From: Psococerastis gibbosa
Lineage: Eukaryota; Arthropoda; Insecta; Psocodea; Psocidae
Direction of reading: 5' to 3'
Assembly (NCBI GenBank): GCA_963971405.1
Contig: OZ020489.1
Span: 27,368,290-27,432,289, forward strand
Length of the DNA stretch: 64,000 nucleotides
In this document: positions 48,201 to 52,800 of the stretch, one piece after another
How positions within the stretch are numbered: position 1 is the first letter of the stretch
Layout: each line of letters begins with the position of its first letter
Notes under the pieces: model-generated
The model's database searches: none
What the model saw: the letters and a program-made list of their open reading frames with translations, nothing else
Told to the model about the DNA's origin: nothing
Program-made: the position numbers and the translations under genes

Positions 48201-48948
48201 ACAAAGTTAATTTCTTAACGATTATTTGGGTTTAAACTATAGTTATTTATATGTGTAGTAAGCTTTATTGAAACACTAATTTTCTCTGAAAATATGACGG
48301 TTCAGCCCTCACACTAGCGCTCTCTGAATTCAAACTTCCCGCAAAGCAGCAAGGCAAAACAATATCAGCCAAGACAAAATTCTGTGGGGCACTCCAAGCT
48401 CGGGGTAAAATGAGATTTGGACCCCTTGTTACGCCCAACGAGCCATCTACCCGGCATAAGTTGGGGGGGGGGGGGGAATTGGTTCTAACAGGAAAGAAGA
48501 CGTAAGACTTTTCAATCTGCTAGAAAAAAAAATTAACTTGCATTTTTTCCGGAATTCCCGTCAACTAATGTTGAACAACTTGTTGCTGTCAATCGGTCAG
48601 CAGTGCCGAAACAAAAGCCCAAACTTATGAGGTGAAACAGCCGGTCAAAAGGTTGGCACCCGGAAACTTACCAGGTCTAGTAATCCGGCCAACATTAAAT
48701 CTGCTCGTATAGTTGGGTTTGAAGAATTCCTCGACGACGGCTCGCTCATGCTTGCCAGGCCCGTCGATGGGGGAGAAGAGATACTCAGGGTCGATTTGAT
48801 AGTTGATGCGCTGGTAGCCGGTGGCGCAGAGCATTGTCAGGATGACGGGGATGATGACGAAGTAGCCGGGGTTGCGCCCCACGAACGTTCCCAGGTGGTA
48901 GAAGGCATAGGTGAGGAAGCGGTCCACCACTGTTAAACCGCAACCCAT
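12035..48948 (-). CDS. Patched-domain (PTCHD3/Ptr-like) RND-family membrane protein, complete coding region
   Basis: Multi-pass membrane protein of the Patched/Dispatched/NPC1 class. Coding exons, in order: 48948-48672, 45563-45170, 30093-29920, 28980-28811, 25210-25010, 24346-24215, 18203-18052, 17423-17262, 16433-16221, 14923-14714, 13975-13249, 12267-12035. The sum is 3045 bases (1014 residues) with every junction in phase and GT-AG borders. TM1 is at about residues 28-46, followed by a glycosylatable luminal loop (NYT, NTT, NLT). The sterol-sensing domain spans about 255-450 with GIGIDD at 339-344. A second loop has NYS, NSS, NVT, NIS and NAT sites. The C-terminal transmembrane block is at about 707-860, with GFSVDF including Asp 770. 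Start: the ATG at 48948 directly follows an acceptor, so a 5' noncoding exon probably lies upstream. The ligand is unknown; PTCHD3 versus Ptr naming is uncertain. Confidence 0.9.
12600..12829. repeat. MITE family B, near-perfect foldback copy
   Basis: Left arm TTATTCTTGGCGCTAAAAATG through TTTTTAATCCCAGGTTAAGA is repeated in reverse to AACCCCAAGAATAAGG. Ends are GGCGTTTAGTA and AATAAACGCC. Other copies: 12904-13054, 15143-15565 (interrupted), 22025-22145 (partial), 47278-47407. Confidence 0.65.
12904..13054. repeat. MITE family B copy
   Basis: Runs from ACTATGCCGTTTAGTATTAA through TATTCTTGGGGTTAAAAATG to TTTTTAATCCCAGGTTAAGA and ATAATCACCATAGT. It lies just downstream of the exon 11 read-through stop of the patched gene. 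Confidence 0.6.
13249..13975 (-). CDS. Patched-domain gene exon 11 (C-terminal membrane block)
   Basis: Acceptor TTGTTTTCTTCCAG. Starts FELVRPTAIQNMVIGAIVMM. It then has the segments GVWVAFSIISIEAGVVGYMA and CIGFSVDFTAHVCYAF (acidic intramembrane motif), then IFLVFFKMVFMVVFFGAM, and a Ser/Thr-rich cytosolic tail. The frame stays open to a stop at 13214-13216 (ending SSSKLEIV), but a good donor, TTCAG|GTGAGC at 13249/13248, joins in phase to exon 12. Both ends are possible transcripts. Confidence 0.9.
14275..14534. mobile_element. Non-autonomous hAT element (260 bases) with 8-base target duplication
   Basis: Ends CAGGGGTTCCCAAACATTTT and TTTGGAAACCCCTG form the classic hAT terminal inverted repeat. 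They are flanked by identical CCTTAGTT at 14267-14274 and 14535-14542. No coding capacity. Lies in the intron between exons 10 and 11 of the patched gene. Confidence 0.85.
14714..14923 (-). CDS. Patched-domain gene exon 10 (second luminal loop)
   Basis: Acceptor TTGAATTTTCAG. Encodes LWLMKPNPFSLDVKFNADES, then RILASRFMVQAVNISDGNHE and HPYFVFFDQ. NIS and NAT sites fit a luminal position. Donor CAG|GTTAGC (weaker than the others), phase 0. Confidence 0.88.
15143..15565. repeat. MITE family B copy interrupted by a TTA-type MITE
   Basis: CTACTATGCCGT at the left and TTAACTTATTCTGAGGGTT resuming at 15438 to CCTACTAAACGGC at the right are the two parts of a family B element, split by the 15162-15436 insertion. 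Confidence 0.6.
15162..15436. mobile_element. PIF/Harbinger-like foldback MITE with TTA duplication
   Basis: Starts GGCGCCCATTCCACCGG and ends CCGGTGGAATGCGCGCC, with long inverted arms containing TTAAGGAGACTATTATGTAG and its reverse complement. Flanked by TTA on both sides (15159-15161, 15437-15439). A close relative is at 49558-49817. Confidence 0.75.
15945..16154 (+). mobile_element. LINE ORF2 C-terminal remnant
   Basis: Reads RMDNTSCARKWLEDKIRG, then MWSECRRLTYHTQATGTHY and stop, matching the end of CR1/RTE-type LINE proteins (RMDNxRxARKVLE...). Lies antisense in the intron between exons 9 and 10 of the patched gene. A related fragment is at 44835-44985. Confidence 0.65.
16221..16433 (-). 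CDS. Patched-domain gene exon 9 (second luminal loop)
   Basis: Acceptor TATCCTTCTTCCAG. Encodes VIVAGQLNYSDPWVQDEIEK, then TESWVRSFISYIRRNGDY to NLKE, with NYS, NSS and NVT glycosylation sites. Donor GAA|GTAAGT, phase 0. Confidence 0.9.
16570..16605. repeat. Perfect 36-base palindrome
   Basis: CATTGAATATATAACACTAG followed by its exact reverse complement, without spacer. No repeat family recognised. Confidence 0.8.
16665..16862 (-). repeat. tRNA-derived SINE, family A
   Basis: On the minus strand it has a tRNA-like head (GACATGTAGAGTAGTGGTAC, then GGTTGTTGGTTCTAGTCCCA), the body GGGCATGTAAAGCAG and GAGTGTAAGAGAGGGCTTTA, and an AT-rich tail. Other copies: 1-165, 32735-32922, tail only at 30725-30770, head only at 19590-19670. 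Confidence 0.7.
17262..17423 (-). CDS. Patched-domain gene exon 8
   Basis: Acceptor TTATTTTCTGCAG. Encodes VLLIFGVYLAGAGYGMTQVE (membrane segment), then GLQRRKLSRADSYSVEFYD to FPYRIQ. Donor CAG|GTGAGT, phase 0. Confidence 0.9.
17793..18043. mobile_element. Foldback element inserted at the exon 7 splice donor
   Basis: Arms of about 57 bases (GATTCTACTGATTCTTCAT and CCTGAAAGTG/CACTTTCAGG blocks, 17825-17885 against 17985-18043) are reverse complements. Flanked by identical 13-base CAACTTACTAAGG at 17780-17792 and 18044-18056. Starts with the family consensus CAAAGGCTTTCACGGCCGGA. No coding capacity. Confidence 0.7.
18052..18203 (-). CDS. Patched-domain gene exon 7
   Basis: Acceptor TTGCTTACCAG. 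Encodes KKSVLYRAFCSGGISATDPD, then NQEHAVMAFFRDTVA and NKPWIKAL. Donor TTA|GTAAGT, phase 0. A foldback element begins 8 bases into the intron and has duplicated this splice site (second copy at 17780-17792). Confidence 0.88.
18204..21504 (-). other. Intron 6 of the patched gene, left part
   Basis: No gene seen. Holds CCGGTTTCGGCACTAGGCCA at 18989-19008, a motif seen near ends of some Penelope-like or other retroelements. Also a short hairpin AATAAACAAAAAATAACAAA with its reverse complement at 19421-19475, shared with the foldback at 46095-46420, and a SINE head at 19590-19670. The rest is unassigned AT-rich sequence. Confidence 0.4.
19590..19670 (-). repeat. SINE family A head (tRNA-like, not a working tRNA)
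   Basis: Minus strand contains GGATAGAGTGGTGGTACGGA and GGTTCGAATCC, A- and B-box like. The acceptor ends do not pair and the T stem has a mismatch. Confidence 0.5.
21513..21902. mobile_element. Non-autonomous hAT-like element with G run
   Basis: Ends CAGAGGCGGTCC and GCGTCCGCCTCTG, flanked by ACTGGGGA (21505-21512) and ACTGAGGA (21903-21910), an 8-base duplication with one mismatch. Contains an 18-19 base G run at about 21846. A related, larger copy in the opposite direction is at 60189-60690. Confidence 0.75.
22025..22145. repeat. MITE family B copy (partial)
   Basis: AATCTTAACCTGGGATTAAA to TTTTTAACCCCAAGAAT, as in the copies near 12.6 kb. Confidence 0.55.
22157..22551. mobile_element. 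PIF/Harbinger-like foldback MITE (395 bases)
   Basis: Starts GGCGGGGATTCCACCGACCG and ends as its reverse complement. The arms run well over 100 bases (GACGTGGTAGCAGACATTC, AGGCGGGGTTTCCA, GCATTGCAGAATGCAAATGA). Flanked by ATA on both sides. Copies of the same family: 41473-41856, 41958-42351, 42395-42930. Confidence 0.75.
22562..22681. repeat. Short foldback element
   Basis: TACCCGACCACGATAGGATG near the left end and CCATGGTCGGGTA at the right are inverted; the inner GGAACAT/GTTCC blocks also pair. Family not recognised. Confidence 0.5.
22926..23110. repeat. Fragment of the GTAAAACCCAAATAATCG repeat family
   Basis: Shares TAGTAAAACCCAAATAATCG, GAGCGCTTTCGGCAA and GATTTGAGACTTGC with 46140-46330. 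A further piece is at 48185-48238. Confidence 0.5.
23810..24072. repeat. Interspersed repeat with GGCCCGGTACACACGGACGA end
   Basis: Ends in the reverse complement of TAGGCCCGGTACACACGGAC and shares GAAGATTTCT and GGAAACCCGTG blocks with 38478-38736. Lies just downstream of exon 6 of the patched gene, in the intron. Confidence 0.45.
24215..24346 (-). CDS. Patched-domain gene exon 6
   Basis: Acceptor TTTTCTGTTGCTACAG. Encodes GIAALFTFVWHITFFSGCMA and SGYCEQKNLHSLFFFKVKPK, the last sterol-sensing segment and the cytosolic linker common in PTCHD proteins. Donor TCTG|GTAAGT, phase 1. Confidence 0.88.
24780..24897. repeat. Compact hairpin of the CACGGCCGG foldback family
   Basis: GATGAAGCAGTAGAATCCGG and CGGATTCTACTGCCTCATC are inverted, as are the ATAGGTCGTGGTCGTTCTGA and TTCAGAACGAACACGGCCTA blocks. 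The loop is only about 25 bases. Its arms match those of 17793-18043. Confidence 0.6.
25010..25210 (-). CDS. Patched-domain gene exon 5 (GIGIDD motif)
   Basis: Acceptor GTTTGCTGTAG. Encodes GIGIDDTFVMLAAWRKTP, then EAAVSITITSVTDVISFFIG and VQIFCIYS. GIGIDD is the intramembrane acidic signature of the RND/Patched family. Donor TTCAG|GTAAAT, phase 1. A broken tandem copy of this exon lies just upstream in the gene, at 25241-25412. Confidence 0.9.
25241..25412 (-). pseudogene. Partial tandem duplicate of patched-gene exon 5 (pseudo-exon)
   Basis: Repeats the unit 25071-25240 with about 85-90 percent identity by eye, including the end of the intron and the acceptor (GCCGCAG, exon side 25381). 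It encodes GIGVDDTFVMLAAWRKTPLT and then diverges at ITIITSADRHTS followed by a stop. It lacks the second half and the donor of the true exon, so it cannot splice as an alternative exon as it stands. Confidence 0.75.
25413..28810 (-). other. Intron 4 of the patched gene, no gene seen
   Basis: Holds a diverged foldback-family copy at 26643-26905 and a small hairpin with a GTCTG-rich stretch at 27757-27815. The remainder is unassigned. Confidence 0.45.
26643..26905. repeat. Diverged copy of the CACGGCCGG foldback family
   Basis: CAAAGGCTTTAACAGCTGGAGTC at the left, and GACGAAACGTTTCGAAGTTC to GGCCAGATTCTCCTATTTCA at the right, match the arms of the 46886-47085 copy. Confidence 0.5.
28811..28980 (-). 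CDS. Patched-domain gene exon 4 (sterol-sensing domain, first half)
   Basis: Acceptor TTGTGTTACAG. Encodes FSMITCLMLDWVRSKPYLGL, then GNVSAAMACIAGFGFAIYLG and FIGINLAAPFLMV: two membrane segments of the sterol-sensing domain. Donor GTTG|GTAAGT, phase 1. Confidence 0.9.
28981..29919 (-). other. Intron 3 of the patched gene with tRNA-like palindrome
   Basis: At 29463-29558 ATATAGAAAAAAAACTG and CAGTTTTTTCTATAT are inverted ends. The minus strand has a B-box-like GAGTTCGAATCC and the plus strand GGGTTCGAATCCC. It reads as two tRNA-derived ends facing each other, a SINE relic. No gene otherwise. Confidence 0.45.
29920..30093 (-). CDS. Patched-domain gene exon 3
   Basis: Acceptor TTAATTGTTGCAG. 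Encodes GAAWEEAFLDAVGKAEK, then FASRTLDIELERNTRTVVPY, typical of PTCHD proteins just before the sterol-sensing domain. Donor GGC|GTAAGT, phase 2. Confidence 0.88.
30794..31190. repeat. Foldback element with about 140-base arms
   Basis: AAGGGCAAACCGGAGTCGCC to CTCCTAATTTTGATATATAG (left) is the imperfect reverse complement of ATACATCAAAATTAGGGGAA to GGCGACTCCGGTTGGCCCTT (right, about 31045-31190). Central fragments recur near 31600-31690 and 49985-50040. Confidence 0.6.
32649..33099. mobile_element. hAT element of the CAGGGG...CCACGGA type, split by a SINE
   Basis: Left part CCAGGGGGCCCACAGACAT to GTGGTCCACGGACCAA; right part ATGGTGATCCACGGAAAATC to the end. Flanked by GCTCTAGT at 32641-32648 and 33100-33107. 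A minus-strand SINE family A copy (about 32735-32922) sits inside. Related to 14275-14534. Confidence 0.65.
32735..32922 (-). repeat. tRNA-derived SINE, family A
   Basis: Minus-strand head with GACATGTAGAGTAGTGGAAC and GGTTTTTGGTTCCAGTCCTA, then GGCATGTAAAGCAGGCGGTC and GAGTGTAAGAGAGGGCTTAT. Confidence 0.65.
34000..36400. other. Unassigned stretch with several medium open frames
   Basis: Plus strand 34832-35421 and minus strand 36332-35418 each hold two or three open frames of 65-164 residues end to end. I recognise no domain. One minus-strand frame begins MQGSISCKRCGIFVALRQ (a Cys-x-x-Cys pair). Could be a decayed mobile element or chance. Confidence 0.25.
37085..37260 (+). repeat. SINE family B copy
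   Basis: CGTGGCAAGATGCAATGTGC, CGGAGACTTGTCGTAACTCA and TTGTTTGTATGCTATTAACA with an A tail match the pair at 7165-7550. Confidence 0.6.
37960..38158 (+). mobile_element. LINE ORF2 C-terminal remnant
   Basis: LKWAGDVEVPGNWRRGRQK followed by RRNIQADIEELTLSHQDI matches the GHV...RRGRPK...DI tail of LINE reverse-transcriptase proteins. Short and truncated on both sides. Confidence 0.6.
38478..38736. repeat. Second copy of the GTGTGTACCCGGCCTA repeat
   Basis: Shares AGAAGATTTCT, the CACGGGTTTCCACG region and the end GTCCGTGTGTACCCGGCCTA with 23810-24072. Confidence 0.45.
39300..39490 (+). repeat. SINE family B copy
   Basis: GGTGGCATAGTTGGTAGCTT, CGGAGACCTGTCGTAACTCA and ACACTCATTAAATCGTTTGT with an A-rich tail. 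Confidence 0.6.
41473..41856. mobile_element. PIF/Harbinger-like foldback MITE, diverged copy
   Basis: GGTGCCCATTCCATTGACCG to CGGTCGATGGAATGGGCGCC, with inner blocks GACGTGGTAGCAGACATTCA and GCATTGCAGAATT as in 22157-22551. The left inner arm has a small deletion. Flanks TGA and TAA. Confidence 0.65.
41958..42351. mobile_element. PIF/Harbinger-like foldback MITE
   Basis: GGCGCGGTTTCCACCGACCG to CGGTCGGTGGAAACCGCGCC, close to 22157-22551 over the whole length. It lies about 100 bases right of the previous copy. Confidence 0.75.
42395..42930. mobile_element. PIF/Harbinger-like MITE with TTA duplication, host of a nested MITE
   Basis: GGCAGGGATTCCACGGACCT to AGGTCTGTGGAATCCCCGCC, flanked by TTA at 42392-42394 and 42931-42933. 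The inner blocks GCAGAATGCAAATGACATTG are shared with the family. Confidence 0.75.
42546..42687. mobile_element. Nested short foldback MITE with TTA duplication
   Basis: GGCGGGGTTTCCACATACGT to ACGTATGTGGAAACCCCGCC, an almost complete hairpin of 142 bases, flanked by TTA at 42543-42545 and 42688-42690. Confidence 0.8.
43805..44060 (-). repeat. Interspersed repeat with GTCTGTCTGTC tract
   Basis: CCTGTCGGTCTGTCTGTCGG followed by AACTTCATTTGGGGTCAAAC recurs at 53990-54200 (GTCTGTCTGTAACTTGATTT), and weakly at 27780-27850. The minus frame gives EVTDRQTDR, a phrase common in interspersed repeats. Confidence 0.5.
44835..44985 (+). mobile_element. LINE ORF2 C-terminal remnant
   Basis: AGCGAATGGATAATAGCAGG, GTGCGCGAGGATATTGCTGG and GAAGAGGAAGACCAAGGA match the fragment at 15945-16154 base for base in blocks, with frameshifts. 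Confidence 0.55.
45170..45563 (-). CDS. Patched-domain gene exon 2 (first luminal loop)
   Basis: Acceptor TTTTCATTTTCAG. Starts GRFGRIIAIAKDGG and continues DELVRNTTAHFGEETFTYHD, with NTT and NLT glycosylation sites, to QLVYFVTADNKQQDE. Donor GCG|GTATGT, phase 2. The sequence is GC-richer than its surroundings, as expected of an exon. Confidence 0.88.
46095..46420. repeat. Foldback element with AATAAACAAAAAATAACAAA arms
   Basis: Left arm AAACAAAAAATAACAAAAAC to AAACCCAAATAATCGTTAAG, right arm its reverse complement (about 46333-46420). The middle is the GAGCGCTTTCGG block found at 22926-23110. A deleted copy is at 19421-19475. Confidence 0.6.
46886..47085. repeat. CACGGCCGG foldback family copy
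   Basis: TTTCACGGCCGGAGCCAGAT and GATGGAACAGG at the left, CCTGTTCCATCATTGG at the right, with CACTGAAGATTCAACCGCAG in the middle as in the other copies. Confidence 0.55.
47278..47407. repeat. MITE family B copy
   Basis: CCTACTATGGCGATTAGTAT to AGTAATCGCCATCGTAGG, giving the clearest terminal inverted repeat of the family (about 16 bases). Confidence 0.65.
48672..48948 (-). CDS. Patched-domain gene exon 1 (start codon, TM1)
   Basis: Encodes MGCGLTVVDRF..., TM1 (YFVIIPVILTMLCATGY) and the family motif DPEYLFSP, then SRFNVGRITRP. Minus-strand TTATTTCTTTCGTTTGCAG abuts the ATG, an acceptor that implies a 5' untranslated exon further up. Donor CCTG|GTAAGT, phase 1. Confidence 0.88.
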
Positions 48949-49557
48949 CTGCAAACGAAAGAAATAACATTACTACAATTATTTAACAAGCGGCGAGGAC
49001 GAATGGTTAGAGGGATTGTATTTCAATTGGGAAAACCGTAGTTCGGCAAGAAACAAGAGCAATGAGCCAATCATCCTGAAACCATCAGTCCTTCTCAGGA
49101 CTAAGCCTGAAGACTGGAGTAGCACCCAATCCCGAAATTTGACTTACTTCCCCTGACTACGCCCTAATTGTTCAATGCCTGTGCGCCCCTGCATCTGTCT
49201 ACTAACACAACAAGGAATGCAATTGTCTTCAAAGTAGCTGAGCTTCTGAGTAATACCTTATGGTCGCAGAGGCGAAGACGCGAAAATCCCTTATCTGTAC
49301 CTCCTCGTGGTGAAGGTGGATGCACGTAATGGTGACTGACCAGATAGGGTAGATAGTTTGAGCCGGGATAAGCGAAAAACACAGTGTTTTCTATGGTAAG
49401 GTGCTATTACACCCTTATCATTAATCTGTACTAATAGATTACTGTACTATTGACTTATGTTGTGATTGACGGATCGTGGGATACAACCTGAGGGGAAAGG
49501 ACTTATCGGTGTACACAACCACATTTCACAGGAAATATCTATCATATCGCAGAGTCA
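48949..49557 (-). other. Upstream of the patched-gene start exon
   Basis: Begins with the acceptor at 48949-48950, so this is intron or 5' flank; the 5' untranslated exon is not identified. No other gene seen. Confidence 0.4.
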
Positions 49558-49817
49558 GGCGGCAATTCTACCGGCGGATTTACTTCATTTGTGATTTTGC
49601 CATAGACGTTTGTTTTGTTTTAAGGAGACTATTACGTAGATACTTAACTTATCTATTATAAATTAAGTTAAAATATGGTAAAGCCTGTCTGCTACAATAT
49701 TATAACTTAATTTATATAATAGATAAGTTTAGTATCTACATAATAGTCTCCTTAAAACAAAACAAACGTCTATGAAAAAATCACAAATGAAGTAAATTTG
49801 CTGGTGGAATGGCCGCC
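49558..49817. mobile_element. PIF/Harbinger-like foldback MITE
   Basis: GGCGGCAATTCTACCGGCGG to CTGGTGGAATGGCCGCC, with arms containing TTTTAAGGAGACTATTACGT and its reverse complement, as in 15162-15436. Flanks TCA and TTA. Confidence 0.7.
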
Positions 49818-52800
49818 TTACAATGAGGCCTCATCCTAAGAGGAAATCTTCCTGTATTCATTTGGAATTTCGGAATGGAGGTAGCCTGAAACACTCGACT
49901 GTTTTATTTTGTTTCGGGTGATGTCGGGGGTCGGAAACTTGGCTGGCGCGCTGAGTTGATTCGCTTTGATTACGGTACTTTTAATAAAGCTGGCCACAGT
50001 TATGGAACTTGATTTGTAAAAAAACGGATAGTGCGGTGCGGGTGTTCAATGGAAAATTAATAATTATAATATTTTTTTGTCCCCAGAACCAACCTATTAA
50101 GGGGCAAGCGACCTATATGGATTCATTTAAATTACTAAAGACTTCATGTGTATCACATTGTAAGGCCGGCTTGTCTGGTACTTGGTCAGTTTTTGGAGGA
50201 CACAGGGCTCCAAATTTTATTAAATTTTATTTGCTGCTGATGATGCTTGCTAGCAGGAAGAACTATGGTATAACTAATTATTGCAACATGTAAGTGTATT
50301 ATATTACAAGAGATAATACTCTGTATTTCGTTAAATTGAAAAGTTTAATAAGTGGGTTTGTAAACCAAGTTAATTTCATTTTTAAGCGAAACGACGACTA
50401 CGTGATTCAAGTAATTTCCCCTTTACTTCCTCCGCGTCACTTGGTTCCATCTTCATCTCCTTTCAGAGGTGATATAATACTCGTTACGTTCGAAATTTGC
50501 CATGGACAGCCAGCGCACGCTTCTTTGGCTCCGATAATGCACACTGCTAGCTTTGTTTCCGGCCAAGTAGCCGTTGTTGTGCCAAATCCTGACGTGCAAG
50601 GGAAGGAAGGAGGTCATTGCATCATGCTATGCTCAGCTAAAGAGATTCACCCTTGATGAGACAGATTGGGACTGAATACTCGAGAATAAGGAAGGGTTCG
50701 ACGGCATGGCCACCGACAGGTACGGTCGAGGGGGTTTCTAATTCGGCGTTAATGTGGAGAAATGGCACCATCGTACATAAGCACAAAAAAGTATTTTTAA
50801 ATTCCTGTCAAACTACATACGAGTCCACTCGCAAATTTACAATAAACCGGAAACCCACCTCGACGATAGCTGCCAGATAATTTTTTCTGAGTTCAAGCAT
50901 CGCTGCCTTCCAATAATAACAGTAATTATACATCCTAAAATCTAGGTCCTAGATAATACTGAAGCCGTTATTCGCCCTTTGTTCGGACTTACTAAGTCAC
51001 ATAATTTGATAGCTGCAAAGTGGATAAAAGATGCAGTAACATACAATACTATAAATCTCTACAAATTTCCCGGTTGTAAGAACATTCCTGACATGGAACT
51101 GATACTGATGAGTAAAATGTGTCCTTAAAGCCGCAGTACTCGTCTATAAGGATTTAGGATCTTCTGAAACAAATCATGTTCGGTAGCTCTCAAACCTTCT
51201 TGCTGAAGGGCTACGCAAGAATTGGCTGATCGGGCCAATGCACTTGCTGATGTAAGCTTTACGCTCATCCCTTGTAAAGGAGAAAAAGATATGTGATGCT
51301 AGCATCGGATGGATCCCACCTTGTTGAAGGCTAGCAGCTTGTTTCTATGAGAAGGGTACGGAGAAAATACCAGTTACACCAACTTGTAAATAGTACAATA
51401 TTAGGTTTGCTAGATAGAAAACGGTGCATATTTTTAAAGACGCACACGCGCCTTATTCACCAATAAGCATAATACAACAAATAACATCAGCTTTGTTTAG
51501 GGCACTCCTTTAAAAACGAAACATGGAGCGTCAAGATGTCCTTCAGGAGAACGGTAGTAGCACTTTAGGGCACAGCTTCGGAGCTCTAGGCCTACATGAT
51601 GACATCCACATGGAAAATTGAGAGATTTTCATGGTCAGATTGGATTCCACCCCAGATCAGTTCTTCATGGTAGAAGAGGACAGACAGTACAAGTAAACGT
51701 AACATCATTGCCATTTCAAACGAGTTAGACTTGTAAATATTTAATATCATTTTATTATAAATGGAAAATTGGAATTAGGCTTGAAATTTCGCGACACTTA
51801 ACTGGTGCTTAATTAACATTTGTTTATTTGAGCTACTCCTTTTTAACGAAAGCTTAGCGGCAAGCTTCAAAATGTTATTTTGCGCTAATTTTTGCATATT
51901 ACGCACACACAGGGAAAAGATAAAAAGATTGCTGCTCGTTACAGTGCATTTGATCATTAAATTCATCCACACGGATCCGCACATTATAACGTTTATGGGT
52001 TAATTTTATTTTAAAGAGCCATAACACTGTATATGGTAAATTAGCCTTGGCACAGAAATAACATCATTATAATAATGGTCATAGCATTGACGCTTAACTT
52101 CTATCGCCATTTGGTAGAAATAAAATTAATGAGAAAAAAATTGCAGCAAACTGATAGGATGCGCTCGAAAGTAGTCCATTAGTACGTCCAAATATACAAT
52201 ATGTTGCCTATGTATCGTACAACTACTCGTGGTTTTGATGTTGCTGCTGCTGTTACCTATCGACAGACCGTTGCAGATGTCATAAACGACATGGCAGAGT
52301 AGCAATGATTAATGACTATCATAGAAAGGGAAAGTAGGGTTAATGCAACAAATGCATCTTACAGAGGCAGGCCTAGTACAAATGATGCAGACATCTGACC
52401 ACGAGGTCATATACGTTGTGAAAATCATGGCCCAGACGCACAACGCTTGCAAAGTAGCCAACTAATACGATTATCTAACGGCAATAAGAGAAGGAAACAA
52501 AAATTATTATATTATACAAATAGGCTTACGAGGGGTCTAGGAGTTTCCCGGACAGATTGGGATTTCAAGCTTTGTTCTGGAAAATTTCACCAGGATTGGT
52601 CAGGGATTTTTAAAGAAAAAGTGAAGGAATCACATCAATACATTTTTAACTTTGGTTTTCATTAGAAAAAAGTTTTAAAATGTTCAAAATAGAAACAGTT
52701 TATGTTTAATGTATAATTATTAGTATTGTAGAATGCCCTACTTTCAAAATTACATTGAACTATTTTGTAACAGAACAATTTTCACTTGATAGAAAGACAT

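Larger units (their letters stand above)
45564..48671 (-). other. Intron 1 of the patched gene
   Basis: Holds a (TAATG)n tract at 46065-46091, a foldback at 46095-46420, a CACGGCCGG foldback copy at 46886-47085, a MITE family B copy at 47278-47407 and a G run near 48463. No exon seen. Confidence 0.5.

Noticed and set aside
48748-48936. 62-codon plus-strand open frame
   Set aside because: Antisense shadow of patched-gene exon 1.
50009-50880. Three plus-strand frames (94, 120 and 75 codons) suggesting a transposase gene
   Set aside because: I considered a piggyBac-like protein because of the GTVEG...LMWRNG wording, but no catalytic Asp pattern or further similarity was visible.
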